In this document: positions 31,801-42,555 of the stretch, in pieces | How positions within the stretch are numbered: position 1 is the first letter of the stretch | Layout: each line of letters begins with the position of its first letter | DNA from: Lineus longissimus | Taxonomy: Eukaryota; Nemertea; Pilidiophora; Heteronemertea; Lineidae | Direction: 5' to 3' | Length of the DNA stretch: 64,000 bases | NCBI RefSeq assembly: GCF_910592395.1 | Contig: NC_088320.1 | Span: forward strand, 2,356,001-2,420,000 | The notes under the pieces: model-generated | Seen by the model: only the letters and a program-made list of their open reading frames with translations | Told to the model about the DNA's origin: nothing | Databases searched by the model: none | Position numbers and translations under genes: made by a program

Positions 31801-34477
31801 TTACAATAGGATCTCTACTCTTCTCATCCTTGCTATACGCAGTTGCCATAATAGCGCTACAACTTTCACCCGTTGCCAAATGCTTGCCGAATCTTGTAGC
31901 ACCATTGATAGCGATCGTGTAGCGACTGTTTACGTAGCCATCATAAGCACAGCTGTCGCCGATCGTGCCGCCTCCATTCCCGCCAGCCCAAACGAAGATG
32001 GAACCCTTTCCTTGACGACCCTGGAGAAAGACAAGAGAAGAACTAGATACATACTGCAAGTTTTCAAGCCTGAACAAAGTTGTGGCAGATAAACCAGGCA
32101 ATAGAGTTAATGAAGGGAGATGAGTAGCCGGTACTGACCTCTTTTGATGTCGTCTCTAGTGCCTTCTGTGTCACTGCTCCAACGATGCCCAACATGGTGC
32201 CGTCCATCACAGGACCCCAACTATTCACATAAACGTCTGTTTTATCTTTTGTCTTGGTCAAGGCAGTTGCGATCAAGTCGTCGGTAATTTCACCTCCTAA
32301 TAAACGAATACCTGCAAGGGGAAGCAAAATACAGAGGAAGTGGCACATTGATTGCAAAGGGGGCGCAATATCAAGGATGTAGAACAACTTTACACAATAC
32401 TCCACATGCGAAAACGCGGTCGATCAGATGCATAGTATAAAGTGCCTCGCTCAATGGCGACCTTCTGAAGAGTGCAAATCATGGGTTTCACAATACTAAC
32501 CTGCCAGTGTGACATTGAAGGCTGCTCCTACTCCACAAAATCCATTGGCCTCGGCGCCGATAATCCCTGCCACCTTGGTGCCATGATCATAACTGCAAAC
32601 AGAACATGGTACCACATGAAGGAATGTCAACAACAAGTGAACAATACGGGCACTTTGTTTTAAGTAGAGAAGACTAACAAAACTGAGGTATGGATGAAAT
32701 ATAACAGACGGCTACAGAGTCAGAGTCGACAATGAAAATCAATGGCTGCCACTGAAAAGGCCCCAGGACACCAAGCTAAAACTGATCAGAATTAACCAAG
32801 TGGGCTGCCTTTTTTAGTACAGCCAACCTACAGACTCGTCTTCATCCTTCTTCCTTTGACGTCAGTTAAATTTGCGGAGTGAACAAGAATGTGAGTCTGG
32901 AGGACCCACTAATGGTACTCACTCCTCTGATTGTGGTTTTGGGTCGTTCTTGTTGGTGTAGACATCATAACTGGCTTCCAGGTCCTATAAAATGAAAACA
33001 AAGACTCGTTCAACCTGAAGCAGAAGGACTCTAACAACACCCAGCACAACAATGTCACCTTTACAAGCCATTTCATGCCTAGTTTGAGGCATGAAACCAT
33101 CGACTAACCGTGGGAAAAACTGAACAACTCGGAAAGTGCACATAACGGAAACTCACCACCCTGTCCTGCAAGTCCTCATTCTCATAGAATATTCCATCAT
33201 CTACGACAGCAACAGTGACTCCACCACCTCGAACACACTGTTCCCATGCTGCTCGAACATTCATGGTTGGAAGGCTACCTTGAGAAGATTTATCCTAGGA
33301 AACAAGAAATGGACATCTATAGTTTGGTGGCAGTGGAAGGATACCAAAGATGGAAACCCACTTCAGGCCTCTCAATTGCACTCTGGCTACACCCTCTAGG
33401 GTGTGCCCAAATTGACTGGTGCCCAAATTACAGTACTTTTAAAATATGCCCAAGTTAAGGTGAAAATGAGAAAAAATGAAAGAAATACAGGATTTCACAT
33501 GTTTAGAGGCTATAACAGTGTAAGAGTATTCTATCTGGCTTCATATTATAACATCATAATCATACGGAATCATTTTTTTAAAATACTTTTATGATTTACT
33601 CACCTATGAATGGATTTTTCAAGGGCACAGGTGTGCTCAAATTCAAAATGAAAAATAGAGGGTGTTAACGAAGTCTGTGCAATCGAAAGGCCTGCACTTG
33701 GAAATGTGTTCCGATTTCATGCACATTGGATCAAGCCAGGCGGATACCTACCAAGTACCACTGCATCCCGTCTAACCACTTTGTATCGTTGAGTTGGAGA
33801 CCTTCACTGCGACCTCCAGCATTGATTGACGGTGTTTCCTCGCCACCACCCCCTCCACCCCGGCTAGCGATCTGTAGCACTTCCTCATGTTCAAACCATA
33901 GCACCTGAAATGTACAAAATCATTTACAGATTTGGACAACGAAATAGCATTCATTAAAAGTCTGTGTCAACAGTATTTTAAAGAAAGCAATTCTCAACAG
34001 GTCTTTTTGAAGTCGAGATCTCACAGTCCCTTTCATTATCTCGTTTGGGTGCTGAAAGGGATCTACAGTGTGACAGTACACAGTACTGTTTTCGTAAGAT
34101 ATATCTGACATGCTAATCAGTACCACTGACTCAATACATACCTCCACATCTCGCCTCAAATTATCGGACGGATCTTGAGCAAAATTCGTTTGTTGGAATG
34201 TGTAATAATCATGGTCTTTCATGACCTGACCGAGGTTTTGCATGTCATGGCGTCCAGCTATTTGATTGGCTGATGCTGCGGCCTTCACTTGGACGACCCA
34301 TCGGTCTGAATATTTCAAGCTGAAAATATGAAATGTTGGATTTGAGCACACAAATTGTTGGTAAAGTTTGCTTATCCATCTGATTATGTTGTTATTGAAC
34401 GAGGGGACTTACCCTGGGCTAGGCAGAAAGCACAGCATCCAGACCAGAAATAACAGACCTAAAACATGGAGTTTCAT
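28882..34477 (-). CDS. Divergent furin/kexin-like proprotein convertase, type I membrane, 667 aa
   Basis: Subtilisin-like S8B protease that should cleave secretory precursors in the late secretory path. Exons in transcript order: 34477-34413, 34319-34142, 33904-33752, 33294-33157, 32984-32923, 32592-32501, 32311-32139, 32020-31805, 31650-31550, 30368-30262, 29989-29872, 29745-29447 and 29183-28882; all phases match. Order of parts: signal peptide (1-22), S8 prodomain, catalytic domain, P domain ending LKLTLYGT, one membrane helix (about 618-640) and a short basic tail with KKCGMCGPKYQV. Catalytic residues seen: Asp164 (VVDDGI), His202 (YDHGTKVAG), Asn302 (GGNGGG) and Ser376. The serine context is KSSAAAA where furins have GTSASAP, and SWGP is followed by VMDG instead of EDDG. 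The basic site expected after the prodomain is absent (see findings). No Cys-rich domain. I cannot assign it to furin, PC5 or PC7. Confidence 0.88.
30481..31350. mobile_element. PIF/Harbinger-like MITE with nested retroelement tail
   Basis: Both ends share a 17-base terminal repeat with three mismatches (TGGTGTGTTCACACTGG against TGCCGTGGTCACACTGG), and TAA flanks each side (30478-30480 and 31351-31353), the Harbinger-type target duplication. Both arms contain many forms of GAATTGAATTCG-like words. Inside, 30620-30665 has an ATT repeat next to CTCCCATATGGGAG, typical of a LINE/SINE 3' tail in minus orientation, so a retroposon probably inserted into it. It lies in the convertase intron between the exons at 30262-30368 and 31550-31650. 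Confidence 0.6.
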
Positions 34478-35437
34478 TACAGGAGACCTGAAATAGAACA
34501 GCAAAAGAAGTTATTATTGAAAATTGGCATTGTTCAGCTACGAGAAGTCCAGAAAAAGGGTGCAGGTGTTAAGGTTTTTTTTAAAAAAGAATGTCATGAT
34601 ATGATACCAACGAACTGAGGATGTATTCAACAGGTGAACACAACAGGTGTCAGAGAGAAAGTTTAACCCGTTATCACAGCCAAGGTAACTTAACCATTAT
34701 TTATAGGCCTAATCCTCTCGTCTGACCTAGATTGTATAGTCAAAGGCCTTCAATTGCTGAGGCTTGGTCACTGCCTCTCACTCAGTTTGAATACGGGTGG
34801 CTTAACTTTTGGGAAATTTGTTTTTTTAGGGAATAATGAGTGTCAGCATGCATGCATGCCCTAATTTGGAGGATGCAGTCAAATCAATGTAGGCCTATAG
34901 CCATAGGCTTACTGAACCCCAGTACAGTGGTACTTATTACTAAAGAGTAAGACACCAACGTTTTTTAACAATCAGTGTACGAGATGCAGTGTACAGTTTA
35001 TTCAGTGCCAGAGGAGCATTGTGCAGTGCAAGATGTACACTGACTACACTATGACTCTCTGTGTTACAGTTACAGTACACTAACACTTCATCCTACAAAA
35101 TACAATGGATTTATTGATGGAACATCATACCTCTTCTTGTTCCCAAGAATGCAAACAAACGATGCCAATAACATGATTTAAAACAATCAATGCAAAGAAA
35201 ATTTCCTTTAGAAAATGTATAATACATACCAAGTAGTATCGGTCAATAATTATCGGGTTTTAAGGGCAAAAAGGAAAATAACGCCGACTAGTTTCAAAGA
35301 CACGATGTGAACACACATGCGATTGCATTGCATGTGAAAGTAATAGTTTAACAAGTTTCGGACAGATGGCGCTTCAAAATGAAGGTATCCGGTTTCACTC
35401 CCTGACCTTTTCGCCCCAAGTCGTTTCGCTCCCTGGG

Positions 35438-35490
35438 ACTTTTTGTTGGGATTGAGACTACACGTACTTTCTCAATCCCCAACAAAAAGT
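35438..35490. repeat. Strong hairpin
   Basis: Arms ACTTTTTGTTGGGATTGAGA (35438-35457) and its complement at 35470-35490 pair over 20 bases with one bulged base and a 12-base loop. This could be a foldback remnant or a structured RNA; there is nothing else to identify it. Confidence 0.65.
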
Positions 35491-35599
35491 TGCACTTCAT
35501 ATGTAGAATAAAGAGGACCCTAGGATTTGGAATAAAAAATAAAATCCTTGGGCGGTCTTATCAGAATCGTGTATTGACTCGTTGAAGTTGCTCAATTTC

Positions 35600-35810
35600 A
35601 CGGAGTTGGGACCAGTGGATTCGAACCAGCGCAAAAAGAAAAACAAATCGATCAGGTCAGCGCCTCAGACCACAGAGCTACCGAAGTACAGTTGCAATTG
35701 AGAGAGCGGTAGCCGCTACATATTCAGCCCGGGGGTTTGGCGGTGGGCGACGCTGCTTGGGTCTTTTTGCGCTGGTTCGAATCCTACCGGTCCCCAACTA
35801 CGTGAATAAG
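35600..35810. repeat. Inverted pair of tRNA-like (SINE-head) sequences
   Basis: On the minus strand, 35,695 to 35,610 has a box A-like GGTAGCTCTGTGGTCTGAGG and a box B GGTTCGAATCC. On the plus strand GGTTCGAATCC recurs at about 35,775, followed by a similar TACCGGTCCCCAACTACGTG. The spacing between boxes is too long for a working tRNA and acceptor stems do not close, so a tRNA-derived SINE or pseudo-tRNA in inverted orientation fits best. Confidence 0.4.
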
Positions 35811-35874
35811 TCCCTGGTCTCTCTCTTGATATCCTTTACGAAAAATGTGTCTCAATTTTACCATGGTACATCCA

Positions 35875-35922
35875 CAATTCACCATGGTAGGTAAACTGAC
35901 AGCACTTTACCATGGTGAATTG
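35875..35922. repeat. Perfect 15-bp inverted repeat with ACCATGGT core
   Basis: CAATTCACCATGGTA at 35875-35889 and TACCATGGTGAATTG at 35908-35922 are exact reverse complements. Further TTTACCATG-type copies flank it from 35,858 to 35,985. This is likely a small MITE in the DCST1 upstream region. Confidence 0.6.
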
Positions 35923-36072
35923 GGACGGTGAGAAATATTTACCATGATGAGCATGGTAAATCTTCAACTGGTATGGTGACCACGAATTGATCTCAAACTG
36001 AACTATTTAATTCGTATTTTAATACAGGTGCGTGACCATCATTGCCAACAACACCCTCTCCACCAGGATCTA

Positions 36073-36123
36073 TGACGTCATCGTATCAACTGATCACGAT
36101 TGGCTATGACATAACTGACGTCA
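36073..36123 (+). promoter_or_regulatory. Two perfect CRE sites (TGACGTCA) upstream of DCST1
   Basis: The full palindrome TGACGTCA is at 36073-36080 and again at 36116-36123, with an ATTGGC (inverted CCAAT) between them at about 36099. They are 146-196 bases upstream of the DCST1 start codon. CREB/CREM/ATF factors bind this site. The AT-rich TATATAATAAAT just before the ATG could be a TATA element, in which case the 5' UTR would be very short. Confidence 0.6.
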
Positions 36124-36268
36124 CGACGTTGCAGGCTCCATGACATTGTGCCATGCCAACGCCAGTCAACATTTTTCTCATGACCGACGCGGACGTCTTG
36201 CTCATTTTCCATCACAATAAATGCTCTTTTTGGCAATTCTTTGAAGAAGAAAGAATATATAATAAATA

Positions 36269-39200
36269 ATGCCCTGCATCAGCTGCGCGGACACTTGGTG
36301 GCCAGGTGAGACGTGAATTGTAGACATATTTCCACAGCGAATTCTGTTCTACCTGTAAAAATCTGTCCGTTGCTTGGGTATTGTGAATGGATTAGTGTCT
36401 CACAAGGGCGACACAAGTCAGAAGAAGACAAAATTATGTACACCATCACGCCATCCATTTAGGCTTTTTTCTGACCCCGAGTGCAACTGAAATGCCACTA
36501 TTCCTCATGCCGATTTTTTGGGCAGCTTTTAAGTCTCTTCCTTCTTGTAAAACGGAATGTTATTCTTTGGCGCATATAATATATATGTATAATTTCACCG
36601 TTCTTTAAAAAACTTTCCAGCCGTGGGGCGTTGCTTCAAAAGGGGTTGTCCCAAACTCCACGAGTTCCTCCACAGTCCACAGAATCAATTCGCCTGCCTT
36701 AAGCGACTGCTCGGCTTTCCATTCGGACTAGCTCTTGGCGTCGGTATGTTGTATTAAAGGGAGTCTCTATGCAGGGGAGAGTTGACCGGGCACACAATAT
36801 ACAGTAGTTTGGTTCAAGATGTTCAGAAATATTGCACTTTACTCTCATCATTTTCATCAAACCTAAGAGTATGCAAATAAAATAGGGCCTACATTGTACC
36901 TATTTCTGTCGATAGGAGACCGAGATAAATCGCATCCTATTTCTATCTACATTCTGTTTGTAACAATTAACAAACAAACCTTTCTTGTTGTTTTTGGCAA
37001 TGACCTCGATTTTTTCAGCTCTCTACTGGGGCGTCATCGACGGAATGTTGCTACCGAGGTTCATCCGACTGTCGCTAGGGGGTGTGATCTGTATCTCCCT
37101 TGCTACTGGTTACTCCTTGTCCACCCAGGTTCGCTGTATCTCGCTGCTGGTGCTTCCTACGTTTTGCGGCAAGACCGGCAGGGCTTATATTCAGACGTTT
37201 GCGATCGCACTCGTTTTGTCAGGTATGATTGTTGTGTTTGGTAAAAGTTAGGGATCAGGAACTCTTCGATTAATCACTCCTATAGTTTGGTTCAAGATAT
37301 TGAGAAATGTTGCTAATCGCTCTCATTTTCACAACTGCTCTTGGATTTTCATTAAACCTACCTCAATTGATTCAGTACATCCTGTCCCACCATTATAATT
37401 CATTCTAACATTCATTCCATAAGCATCTTCATTGTCTCGAGACATTCGTGTGATCTTGCAGGTCCCATCGCGAACATTGTGTACCATGCTGGAGAGGTCC
37501 CAAGATCGATTGGTTGTTCCACAGAGTTGTCAACTAACCATAGCGCTACGAGGCTTGAGCTAAAACTCCGGCCAATCCAAGAAATCATGATGGATCTGAG
37601 GGTAGGCTATTTGTTAAGAATCGAGAGGCAATTATAGATACCCCGAGGGTACTTTTTAGCGAGAGGTGAATTTATACGTCGAGGTTCTAATAAAGGAATG
37701 GCAACGGTCACCGCCGAGCGATCGTCTCTAACTGCTCTTATTGGTGCTCTGGCGCTCAGGTATAGGACGGTGCCTGATAGCAGTCTGCATGGGATGGGAC
37801 CTCCGCCCGCATTATGGCGACAACTTGCTGTTCGGGGATCCTTGTCGGACTACCAAGAGAAACTTGATGAAACCCTCTCGCCCAGTGGATCGGGAGCAGA
37901 CATCCGTCCTGGAATGACCTTGAAGAATTAACTGCCTCGGGCGTTTACCTGTTATGAACGCATGAACACGGTTTTGAAATTTCTGTTTTTAGGGCCAGAC
38001 AGAAGTTGTTCATAACACAAGTCTGCAGGTCAAGAAGGAGTTTTCGCCGATAGAAAATGAAGTGGAAAACAAAGAAGAGGTCAAGTTCTTGAAGGGGCGA
38101 ACTGGGGAGGTAGATGGCGGCGCTGCCGGCTCGGATTTTAGCCGCTCCTCGGGAATTGAGAAAAAGTATAAACAATTCGCAAGTGCAGACGTCGCCACGA
38201 AAAATGAGAAAAACTATGAGAAGAAATTAGACTACAGATGCGAGGGTAAGTCACAGTGTTGGTACAGGTTGTTCAAAGCACAAAATTCGTCTCCAATAAT
38301 TACGTCCTCCAAGTTGTTATGCCTCTCTTTTAAATAAACCTTTGCACAACTCTGTTAAGCTAACGTGGTTTTGTACTCCTGTTTTCCAGACGTCTATAAT
38401 GTTGGAGTATTAAAATGCAGACAGTTCTTCAAAAACGCCGAACAAGGCTGCAAGATGACGTTTACTCTTTTCGCCTTTATTATTTGTTTGCCAATGAAGA
38501 TGACGGCAATTTGCGAAATCACAAGACGTAAGTATTTTCAATATCCAAACCTCGCCATTGATAACGATTGCTTGGTGACACTGGCACCGTGTGCTCTGCA
38601 GCAAAAGCTAGTTATCCTCTCATTGGGAGATTGAAGTACTTCGCGTAAGGTGCGTCGACGCTACTTTGATAACCATCAGCGTTGAATTTTAAGTATCAGT
38701 CAGGGCGCTTCGAAACTGCAGCCTGCAGGGAGAGGTAGGAATGAGCAAAAGGAAGAGGACTCGTATTGAGAAGGGTGAATAATACGCCGTCATTCTTTTT
38801 TAGTAGTTCGTCAAGTAGTTTAAGGTCATTCGTCTCTTCAGCTACCGAGTGCGTTCAGTTATACAATTCATCATTTAAATGAGCCATATTCTCTATTGCG
38901 TATAATTTTTATTTTCCAGTATTACCGTCGATTACGGGTGTCAACTGCAACTCGATGGAGGCCGTAAACCCAGGCTTCGGAGAGGGCTACAAGGCGGCTG
39001 ACGATGCCGCCAAAGGCTTCGATAAGAACTTTGACGTCAAAATGCAATACAAGGTTGAAACGCCAGAAGAGCCTATAGACGTCACTACTTCACAGGATGT
39101 CTCTAAAGCGATTACGCACGAGTTTGAGGCACGAAGTGAATGGTTTTATTTCGTGGTGTTCTTGGCCAAGCAGTTCATGTCCTTTTTGTTTATTCGCGTA

Positions 39201-42200
39201 TTTATGTCGTGAGTATCAACTATAGGTTCGGCAAGTCGGAAAAACGGCCACATGTATTATTACGATATATATATATATCGATTACGTATTGTATACCCTA
39301 GAACTAGTGCCCATCCTTGTATGACATCAAAACTCTAGAAAGGCGGAGGAATTACCCGATGTGAAGTTGAGCCTGATGACATGACAATGAGTATAATCAA
39401 TTAATGTTATATTAAATTCGCCACCGAAAAATCCAAATTGTCAGTAGCTTGACGATTCCTGTGAGCCATCGTATTATTTATAGACCCTGCATTGCTTTAA
39501 GCATGACTCTTTTCTCGTAGATCGTTCAAGTATCACAAGAACTACATCAGCCTCATACAATTCGACAACAAATACATGACGTCATACTTCCGCCATATTG
39601 AAAAGCGCCGGATATTGCAAAAGAAACGCGGTTTACTTCCGCTCAAGCAGATCGAGGCGAAGGATGTCATTGCGTCGACACGATGCAGCCTAACAAGTGA
39701 CGAAAAGTCCAAATTTGTGAGTACGATTTCCTTTTCGTGATCGTCGTTATGCCATCATCATCAACATCATTTGATCAGCGCCAAACTAAATATCCTAAAC
39801 TGACGTCATTACAGATGATTATATTTATCTCCTTCAGATGACTGGATCTTCTGCCCTCTTTCTCCGCCTGATCATGATTCTTGTGATCTTCTTCGTGGAT
39901 CATCTCATCTGGGAGATCATGAATATAATCTACTCTAACAGCAGAGTGGATTATAAACAAACAGGTACGTGACAAATATTCCTGTCAGGTAATGATCCTG
40001 GATGTCAGTTCCAGGATGAATCCGCGCCATGATTGACAGAAGTTTGAATAAAGAGGAATTTCAAATAAAGAGGAATTTGCGGATTCAGACTCTTTCAATT
40101 TTCCTAAATACTCTCCACTGCAATCTTCCCATCTTCGTACCCGGTATTCCGCATGTCCCAGGTTTTTTCTATATATTTCTCTCGATATTTCCAATATGTT
40201 CATGACTTATGAGTGAAAACCCTCAATCTTAGGATACTATCTTCCAGGCGTTCACCATATTAAACTTACCATTTACGGCAACGGATTTATCGGCAACCTG
40301 GTCCGTACGCTGTTCCGCGGCTTCAACAAGAAACACGCCATCAACAGTATAACGTCCAATTTCAGTAAGTAGGCCACCTGTCCGGGGCGAAATCAGTCAG
40401 ATAATGGTATTCACACGTACAGAACATGAACGTTATTCGCCCCCACATCGCAGTACAAAGAATTCAGGCCTTGCACAATACATCTATTGTCTTTGAACAA
40501 AGCCCGCTCGCACCTACATGTAGGCCTAAATTTCCATTGTTCAACTGTCTTACCAAAGGGTTATCAGAGCAAATCTTGATAACATCGACCCCCACGGAAC
40601 CGCTTTGACCGGGGTCGATATGCCTAAATCGGCAGGGGCAAATATTCGTAATGTTACTGAACGTCGAGAGATACCAGAACTCGGGTTTAACTTACTACGA
40701 CGTCGGCAAACACACAGCAAAAAGCAAGGGTCGCCTGTCTTTTACTCACCTGAGGTAGGGAACCTGGCGCGATAAGGTTTTATTTCGAACCATCATTTCG
40801 TTCAACAGAATGTCTTCCCCGTCCCCACAAACTGCCGACGGAATACCTCATCAAAGTCCTCGCAATCTACGGGGGGATCTGGCTCCTCATGCTTGTGCAG
40901 GCCTTTGGACTCAGACTTCGGAGAGTGGTCGCTGGATTCTTTTACCCAAAGGTATGAGCAAGCATGTCACAGGTTCGGCTCTGTGTTTTAAAATGATTAG
41001 CCCAAACCTAGGAATATTATCCAGCTAGGTTTTAGTAAGTTTTTAGCAAAGAGAGTGGAAGACCAATCCTGCCATCTCTAAGTCTAACTCAAGGTTTCCG
41101 AAAACCGAATGTAGAAAATCTCCAAAGCATTTTATCCTGCCATGAAATAGTGGCTTTACTCTTCAAACTACATGTGTGATGAATGGGTGAAAAGCATGCT
41201 TAGCAGACTTATCATTGACCATACGTTTTTATCTAGACAAGAAAATGTCCAAATTAACATTTTATATTGTTAGTCTTCTATTCCTTCATGTCCCTGAGCA
41301 CTACATTGTTTTCCGTTTTTAGCGGGAGAAGAAACGTGTCTTATTCCTTTACAACGAAATGTTGAAGAAACGCCGAGGGTATGTGCACCACATGCGAAGC
41401 ATGGTCAAGTCGCTGGCGAAAGAAAATAAGCTCTCGGTAAGTCTTTCTCTTCTAATCTTTCCTTGTCAACACACCACTTGGAGCTTCTAGTAGCAACAAA
41501 AACAAATGCCGATTCAAAATCCCCTACGTTGGTTGGTAAAGGTTGATGCCATTGTGGCATGGAGGCAAACAAAAAGGCATACAAAAATCAGAAACACCCA
41601 TCTGCTAACGCCCGGCTGAGGGAGCGAGGCTACATAGGAGCACTTTGTAATATACTGATTCCTCTGTATAGATGCAGACGGGTCTTTTGATGTCATGGCG
41701 CCACACTTTCCCCCGGCTCTGCGGCTGCCTGCGAGTCCTCGGCCTCGGAAAGAAACAGTGCCTCATCTGCAAGGAGCCGGAGAACAAGGACTTTTACTTC
41801 TGCGAGACGAAGGGATGTAACTTCGTTTACTGCAAGGAATGTTGGGAAGATCTAAAGGTAGGTTGGTTCCTGGCCGAAGCAAGGCACGAGCAATCATGCA
41901 TATATTATATCAATACCAGATTGCCCCTTGCTTGCCCCTGGTTTACTGTGGTCAAAATGGATGCAATACAGAGTATCGGATGTACTGATGCAGCTGGGTA
42001 CATACATGTACCACGCCGCAAGTTACGTGTCAGTCAACAAATAGAACAAATCTGAAAGCTGTTGGTATACTAGATTAGAAAGTAGTCGTGGTTCTTGAAC
42101 GCGGTGTCGCGTTGATGCTGTGCACAGCAAGCAGTGTTACCGGTGCTCTTCTTTTCTTCAGATGAAGTGTTATGCTTGCCTTGACAAAGAAGACTTCAGT

Positions 42201-42233
42201 TCAAGTTCAAGCGGGAATGATCTGGAACCCTAA
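36269..42233 (+). CDS. DCST1: DC-STAMP domain-containing protein 1, 14 exons, complete
   Basis: DCST1 belongs to the multi-pass sperm membrane family (Drosophila sneaky, C. elegans SPE-42/49, mouse Dcst1/2) needed for gamete fusion or sperm membrane breakdown. Exons: 36269-36305, 36621-36743, 37019-37222, 37462-37601, 37993-38245, 38390-38527, 38920-39208, 39521-39716, 39838-39964, 40248-40364, 40809-40951, 41323-41436, 41672-41857 and 42162-42233. All phases match, giving 712 residues (human DCST1 706). Features: several membrane segments in exons 3, 6, 7, 9 and 11; the CGKTGRAY turn; the DC-STAMP core with FRHIEKRR and [23 protein letters not shown] split over exons 11-12; and a C-terminal RING-like zinc site (CLIC at 657-660, then CETKGC, CKEC and CYAC at 692-695). 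The ATG at 36269 is the only one in frame with a good donor. DCST2 is an alternative assignment. Confidence 0.85.
39267..39279 (+). repeat. AT dinucleotide repeat
   Basis: Short (AT)n run in a DCST1 intron. Confidence 0.6.
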
Positions 42234-42548
42234 AGGAGCAGGAACGTCTGAAAGGCCACAGTCCCTGTCTATGAGTTATTTTTATGATTATTGTTATGAG
42301 CGTCGATTTCTATTACCTCTGCACGTGAAAAGGTTCCTTTTGTCGCGCGTGCGCATATGTCTGCCTAAGAAAAACTCATACTTTTCTAAATCGTTTAACT
42401 TATTAGTGTTGAAATCTAGGTCTTGTTTTTATTGTGTACTCGTCAGTTGGAGTTGACTATTATCATTCAGGAGCCCTCGCCACTTTCTTGACGATATGCA
42501 CCACGCCTACGAAGACCTATGAATAGGTTCACCAAAATAGGACAAAGC

Positions 42549-42554
42549 TTTATT
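42549..42554 (-). terminator. Poly(A) signal overlapping end of SLC49A4-like gene
   Basis: Minus-strand AATAAA two bases after the stop codon at 42556. A signal this close implies a very short 3' UTR. DCST1 ends 320 bases away on the opposite strand. Confidence 0.5.
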
Positions 42555-42555
42555 A

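Larger units (their letters stand above)
34488..36250. other. Divergent promoter region, convertase and DCST1
   Basis: The region separates two genes reading outward. It contains a splice acceptor for the convertase 5' UTR just right of its start (34488-34490 on the minus strand), a hairpin at 35438-35490, an inverted pair of tRNA-like sequences around 35,600-35,800, an ACCATGGT inverted element at 35,860-35,990 and two CRE sites nearest DCST1. Untranslated first exons of the convertase probably lie here but were not identified. Confidence 0.45.

Noticed and set aside
37698-37931. 77-codon open frame between DCST1 exons 4 and 5
   Set aside because: The flanking exons already join in phase and the family alignment has no gap there, so this is intronic chance coding.
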